From: Welwitschia mirabilis
Lineage: Eukaryota; Gnetophyta; Gnetopsida; Welwitschiales
Reading direction: 5' to 3'
DNA length: 36,874 nt
Assembly (NCBI GenBank): GCA_051453625.1
Contig: JBOZIK010000001.1
Coordinates: 190,668,930-190,705,803, forward strand
Shown here: one piece after another, positions 33,753 through 36,874 of the stretch
How positions within the stretch are numbered: position 1 is the stretch's first letter
Layout of the letters: each line of letters starts with the position of its first letter
The notes under the pieces: model-generated
Seen by the model: the letters and a program-made list of their open reading frames with translations, nothing else
Databases searched by the model: none
What the model was told of the DNA's origin: nothing
Program-made: the position numbers and the translations under genes

Positions 33753-35227
33753 TGATGGTTTACTAAGTATCTAAATTAATATAGTATTTTAGTGAGTGTC
33801 TATATGGTAATTATTTGTTAAGAAATCTAGCTAACCTTGTATTTGTTATTAATATATAGAAAATAATAAGATCATCATAGGGATACAAATCTTATGTGGA
33901 CAAACCCACATTTTACCAAAAATACTAGGACTTCCATTTGTAGTATAGTCCTAGTATCATTATTTCACAAAGATAGATAATAAAAGATATTATTAAGGTA
34001 AGCACAATATTAAAAAGCAGTAAAGAGTGAAATGATATTAGATATCTAGGAATGGGACATAGTACTTAAACTAATATAATAACTTCAAGGGAAATAATAA
34101 GTACTTAAAGTAAGAACATGGATCTTTATTTCCAACTCATTTACAATGATATAATTCACTGTGATCATGAGTGCTCATGTAGACCAAGCTCAAGGACAAT
34201 GCAATAATCTCATCCATAATAGACATGAGGGTGATATAACCAAGTCACCCATCTTTCATAGCAATAATAAAATAAGCATGAAAAGTAGGAGCCTTCTAAG
34301 ATCCATTAAATAAACATTCTTCTTATGTAAGCTAAAATGAAAGAGGAGAATTACTAACATAGATCTTAAAGTAAAAGCATGTCTTAAACAATCCTAAGTA
34401 TAACAAGTATGACATTCATAACTTGATCTCAAAGTAATGCATCAAAAACATGTAACACTTTATTATCTGAAAAAGTAGAGTGTATAATATGAAAACATAC
34501 TCAGCTAAACCAAGACGCATCATGCTAGCTTGGTAACTAACCCATTCCTATGAAAGGATTAGAAGGAACGCATGCCTAAATCTCCAATTTCTTTAGCAAT
34601 GATTTGCTATGAAGTGATGTTCTTCAAACAAGAATAGGAAGCATATTTATAGGTTAGGATTAGGGTCTATAATTAGGATTTCAAAAGGCTAATGGAGTCA
34701 TTCTAAAGAATGCTTAAGGTACATAAAATTATTCATTAATCATGGTATCAAATTAAGAGGTTTTCCTTTAGAGTGTTCCAAATCCTAATCGGGTTATCCT
34801 TTAAAGAGGTCCAAAGTGTAATGGGATCATTTTTTAGTTATGAAACCAAATTAAGGGGTTTCTTTTATAAATTATTCTTCATTTATCCAATGACTTTGGA
34901 AATGCTTGAAATGAATTTCTTATAGTAAAAAGTCTTAGGTATGTAAGTATAGACCTATTCTACACACAATGATTCATGCCTCTACTCCTAAAACTAGTGT
35001 TGCTAGTAATAATACTTGCCACCCTCCATTGTATACCATAATGCTCTAGATGATGAAAATACCCTATAAAATAATAGTATTAAGATAGATTATTAGCAAA
35101 GCTATATTTTCATGGCCTTAATCATAAGAAATTCATAAAACTATCATGATGATTAATTAAACATGTTAATAAGGCCTTAGTTAATTGATATAAATTTTAA
35201 TTTTTATGTGTTATCATATCTCCATCA
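33753..35227 (-). mobile_element. Gypsy LTR shared by two tandem elements
   Basis: A 1475-bp LTR with perfect 6-bp terminal inverted repeats: it begins TGATGG and ends CCATCA. To its left lie the primer site and the gypsy pol, which makes it the 5' LTR of the left-hand minus-strand element. To its right lies sequence resembling the polypurine side of the 6.6-13.8 kb element, which makes it also the 3' LTR of a second element. A minus-strand TATA box is at 34644-34651. I found no second full copy in the window, so the ends rest on the inverted repeats, the PBS spacing and the comparison of flanks. Confidence 0.72.
34644..34651 (-). promoter_or_regulatory. TATA box of gypsy LTR
   Basis: The minus strand reads CCTATAAATATGC, an optimal plant TATA box. 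It lies about 580 bp from the LTR start, comparable to the TATA position in LTR copies A and B. Confidence 0.6.
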
Positions 35228-36121
35228 ATATTTTGGTAGTCCCTCAGTAAAAAAATGTGTTAAAAAATTAGATAACATGGTAAAAATTGCAAGTTAACTC
35301 AATCAAGTATGAAAAGATAAAGGGGTTTTTGAAAAACTTTGGTCAATGTATTCTGAAATTAAACTTAAGTATAAGATAAAGCATGAGAAGTAAGCACTTT
35401 AAGTGTAAATTTCACTTCTCCCAACCAAAGATGAACTTTATCTTCAAAGTTTAAAAGAGGAAAAATTAAATGTAAATAAAATGAGGAATGATTGACACAT
35501 GTGCTAGTGTGGTTTAGAATGAGATAAAAAGGAAAATTACTAAAAAAGAAGTACATGCAAGAAATGAAACATAAAAATAATACCACCTATGTCTAAAAAT
35601 GCATGGTAAAAAGGTGAGAGAAAAAAGGGATTCTATGGGAAATTGTCAAATGAGAAGGCTTGAAAAATAATAATTATAAATGAAAGTGATAGAGAGAGGA
35701 AAAGATAAAAAGTAAAGGGGAGGAAAGGTGAAAATAAAAAAAAGGTAAAGAAAGTTCCTAATGAAAAATGGATGAAGACCAAGTTACATTTTGATTCTAT
35801 AAATATCATCATTTATCAATGACCTAAGATGATGATGGACATCAAGAAAAGTCTATATGAAAAAGTATAAGACAAACATAGAGGAAGTGATGACAACACT
35901 AATAAGGGCTCATGAAAATGTCAGTTTTGTAATGTAGATGCTCTTAGGTGTAGATCAATGAATAAAAAGGAAGGTAAGTATTACCAAAACATAAATATGA
36001 GGTGATGAAATAATATAAAGTCTTAGACTAAAATAAAATCTAGTTGAAATCATAGCCTAATGACTATTTAATTTTAATGATAATCTAGACTACTTTGGTC
36101 TTAAAATTATAGGATCATGAA
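35228..36121 (-). mobile_element. 3' interior of a second gypsy element
   Basis: The sequence next to the LTR (GGTAGTCCCTCAG, then TATGAAAAGATAAAGGGG and GATGAACTTTATCTTCAAAG) matches in order the interior next to LTR copy A at 8091-8330. On the minus strand a 73-codon frame (35365-35586) ends with LLNFEDKVHLWLGEVKFTLK; the same phrase is visible in worn form near 8290. It is probably the 3' end of the pol-downstream region of an Athila-like element. It continues into the gap at 36122. No other domain is visible here. Confidence 0.55.
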
Positions 36122-36635
36122 NNNNNNNNNNNNNNNNNNNNNNNNNNNNNNNNNNNNNNNNNNNNNNNNNNNNNNNNNNNNNNNNNNNNNNNNNNNNNNN
36201 NNNNNNNNNNNNNNNNNNNNNNNNNNNNNNNNNNNNNNNNNNNNNNNNNNNNNNNNNNNNNNNNNNNNNNNNNNNNNNNNNNNNNNNNNNNNNNNNNNNN
36301 NNNNNNNNNNNNNNNNNNNNNNNNNNNNNNNNNNNNNNNNNNNNNNNNNNNNNNNNNNNNNNNNNNNNNNNNNNNNNNNNNNNNNNNNNNNNNNNNNNNN
36401 NNNNNNNNNNNNNNNNNNNNNNNNNNNNNNNNNNNNNNNNNNNNNNNNNNNNNNNNNNNNNNNNNNNNNNNNNNNNNNNNNNNNNNNNNNNNNNNNNNNN
36501 NNNNNNNNNNNNNNNNNNNNNNNNNNNNNNNNNNNNNNNNNNNNNNNNNNNNNNNNNNNNNNNNNNNNNNNNNNNNNNNNNNNNNNNNNNNNNNNNNNNN
36601 NNNNNNNNNNNNNNNNNNNNNNNNNNNNNNNNNNN
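36122..36635. other. Assembly gap (514 N)
   Basis: The bases are undetermined. All frames crossing it are artefacts. Confidence 0.99.
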
Positions 36636-36874
36636 CCCAAGAAGACAAGTATGACTACCAAAAAAAATTATGCATAAAAAGTTGTAATAAAACAAAATAA
36701 AAAAGTAGAACCAAAATAAATACACGAGACAAGATTTATAGTGGTTCGGGATACACCCTACTCCACTCTCAGAAGATAGTCAATGACCAAGACTATTCTA
36801 AATTTATGTTGCATCACTATGCACTAGGTTTTCAAGGCTAACCTTCAACCTTATAAAGCGAACTTTTCCAAGCT
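36636..36874 (-). mobile_element. Probable copia LTR fragment (R/U5 part)
   Basis: The minus strand reads GAGAGTGGAGTAGG, then CCGAACCACTATAAATCTTG, then a T-rich stretch. This resembles the transcribed part of plant copia LTRs. The nested copia LTR has the same order in worn form (GAAGAGTGGAGTAGG then AAACCACTATAAAATTCTTG at 28612-28655). The fragment runs off the window edge and is cut off from the gypsy sequence by the gap. Confidence 0.5.

Noticed and set aside
36090-36725. Long open frames on both strands, 177-211 codons
   Set aside because: They span the 514-N gap. The real sequence on either side gives only short chance frames.
1-36874. CRISPR arrays, rRNA or intact tRNA genes, bacterial operons
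   Set aside because: No regularly spaced identical repeats, no cloverleaf-capable tRNA with intact boxes, and no long intact frames. The content is that of a plant nuclear repeat region.

Overview
This window looks like a gene-poor, strongly AT-rich stretch of a land-plant nuclear genome. It contains no intact protein-coding gene. What can be recognised is a set of old, mutated transposable elements nested in and joined to one another. The plant assignment rests on the element types: Ty3/gypsy elements with a decayed tRNA-Asp-type primer site, Ty1/copia elements with a tRNA-iMet-type primer site and plant-type gag, long LTRs with plant TATA boxes, and a tRNA-derived SINE. I cannot name the species. 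There are three assembly gaps: 5425-6171, 12798-12807 and 36122-36635.

Layout: 1-527 is the 3' end of a plus-strand copia element (an RNase H scrap), followed by a probable 3' LTR from 528. From about 1 to 6.59 kb I see little beyond a purine-rich tract. Between 6.59 and 13.83 kb lies a minus-strand LTR element with two divergent direct LTRs of about 1.45-1.5 kb, each with a TATA box and about eight copies of a ~26-bp repeat in U3. Its ~4.3-kb interior has no recognisable pol, so it resembles a large non-autonomous (LARD-like) or completely decayed element. From 13.83 to 23.16 kb the sequence is mostly unassigned. It holds a possible SINE head near 14.9 kb, a PBS/LTR-end fragment at 16.03-16.14 kb, a fresh-looking 54-bp tandem duplication at 17.55 kb, and unidentified coding-like remnants at 17.5-19.8 kb (minus) and 21.6-21.8 kb (plus).

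From 23.16 to 35.23 kb there is a clear nest. A minus-strand Ty3/gypsy element of Athila-like type reads, from right to left: 5' LTR 33753-35227, decayed tRNA-Asp PBS, a gag-position region, protease, reverse transcriptase, RNase H and integrase. A plus-strand copia element (23457-28797, both LTRs present) is inserted inside the integrase C-terminal region: the gypsy reading stops at one copia LTR edge and resumes at the other. A SINE with a 10-bp target-site duplication sits just upstream of the protease.

The right flank of the 33.75-35.23 kb LTR resembles the sequence beside the 3' LTR of the 6.6-13.8 kb element, that is, the 3' interior of another gypsy copy. The LTR therefore seems to be shared by two tandem minus-strand elements, the second running off the right edge. 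The last 240 bp resemble the R/U5 part of a minus-strand copia LTR.

Nothing here is expected to encode a working protein: every pol domain carries stops, frameshifts or lost catalytic residues. I did not find a convincing new biological system. The points most worth following are the nested and tandem architecture, the U3 repeat arrays and the unidentified coding-like remnants.
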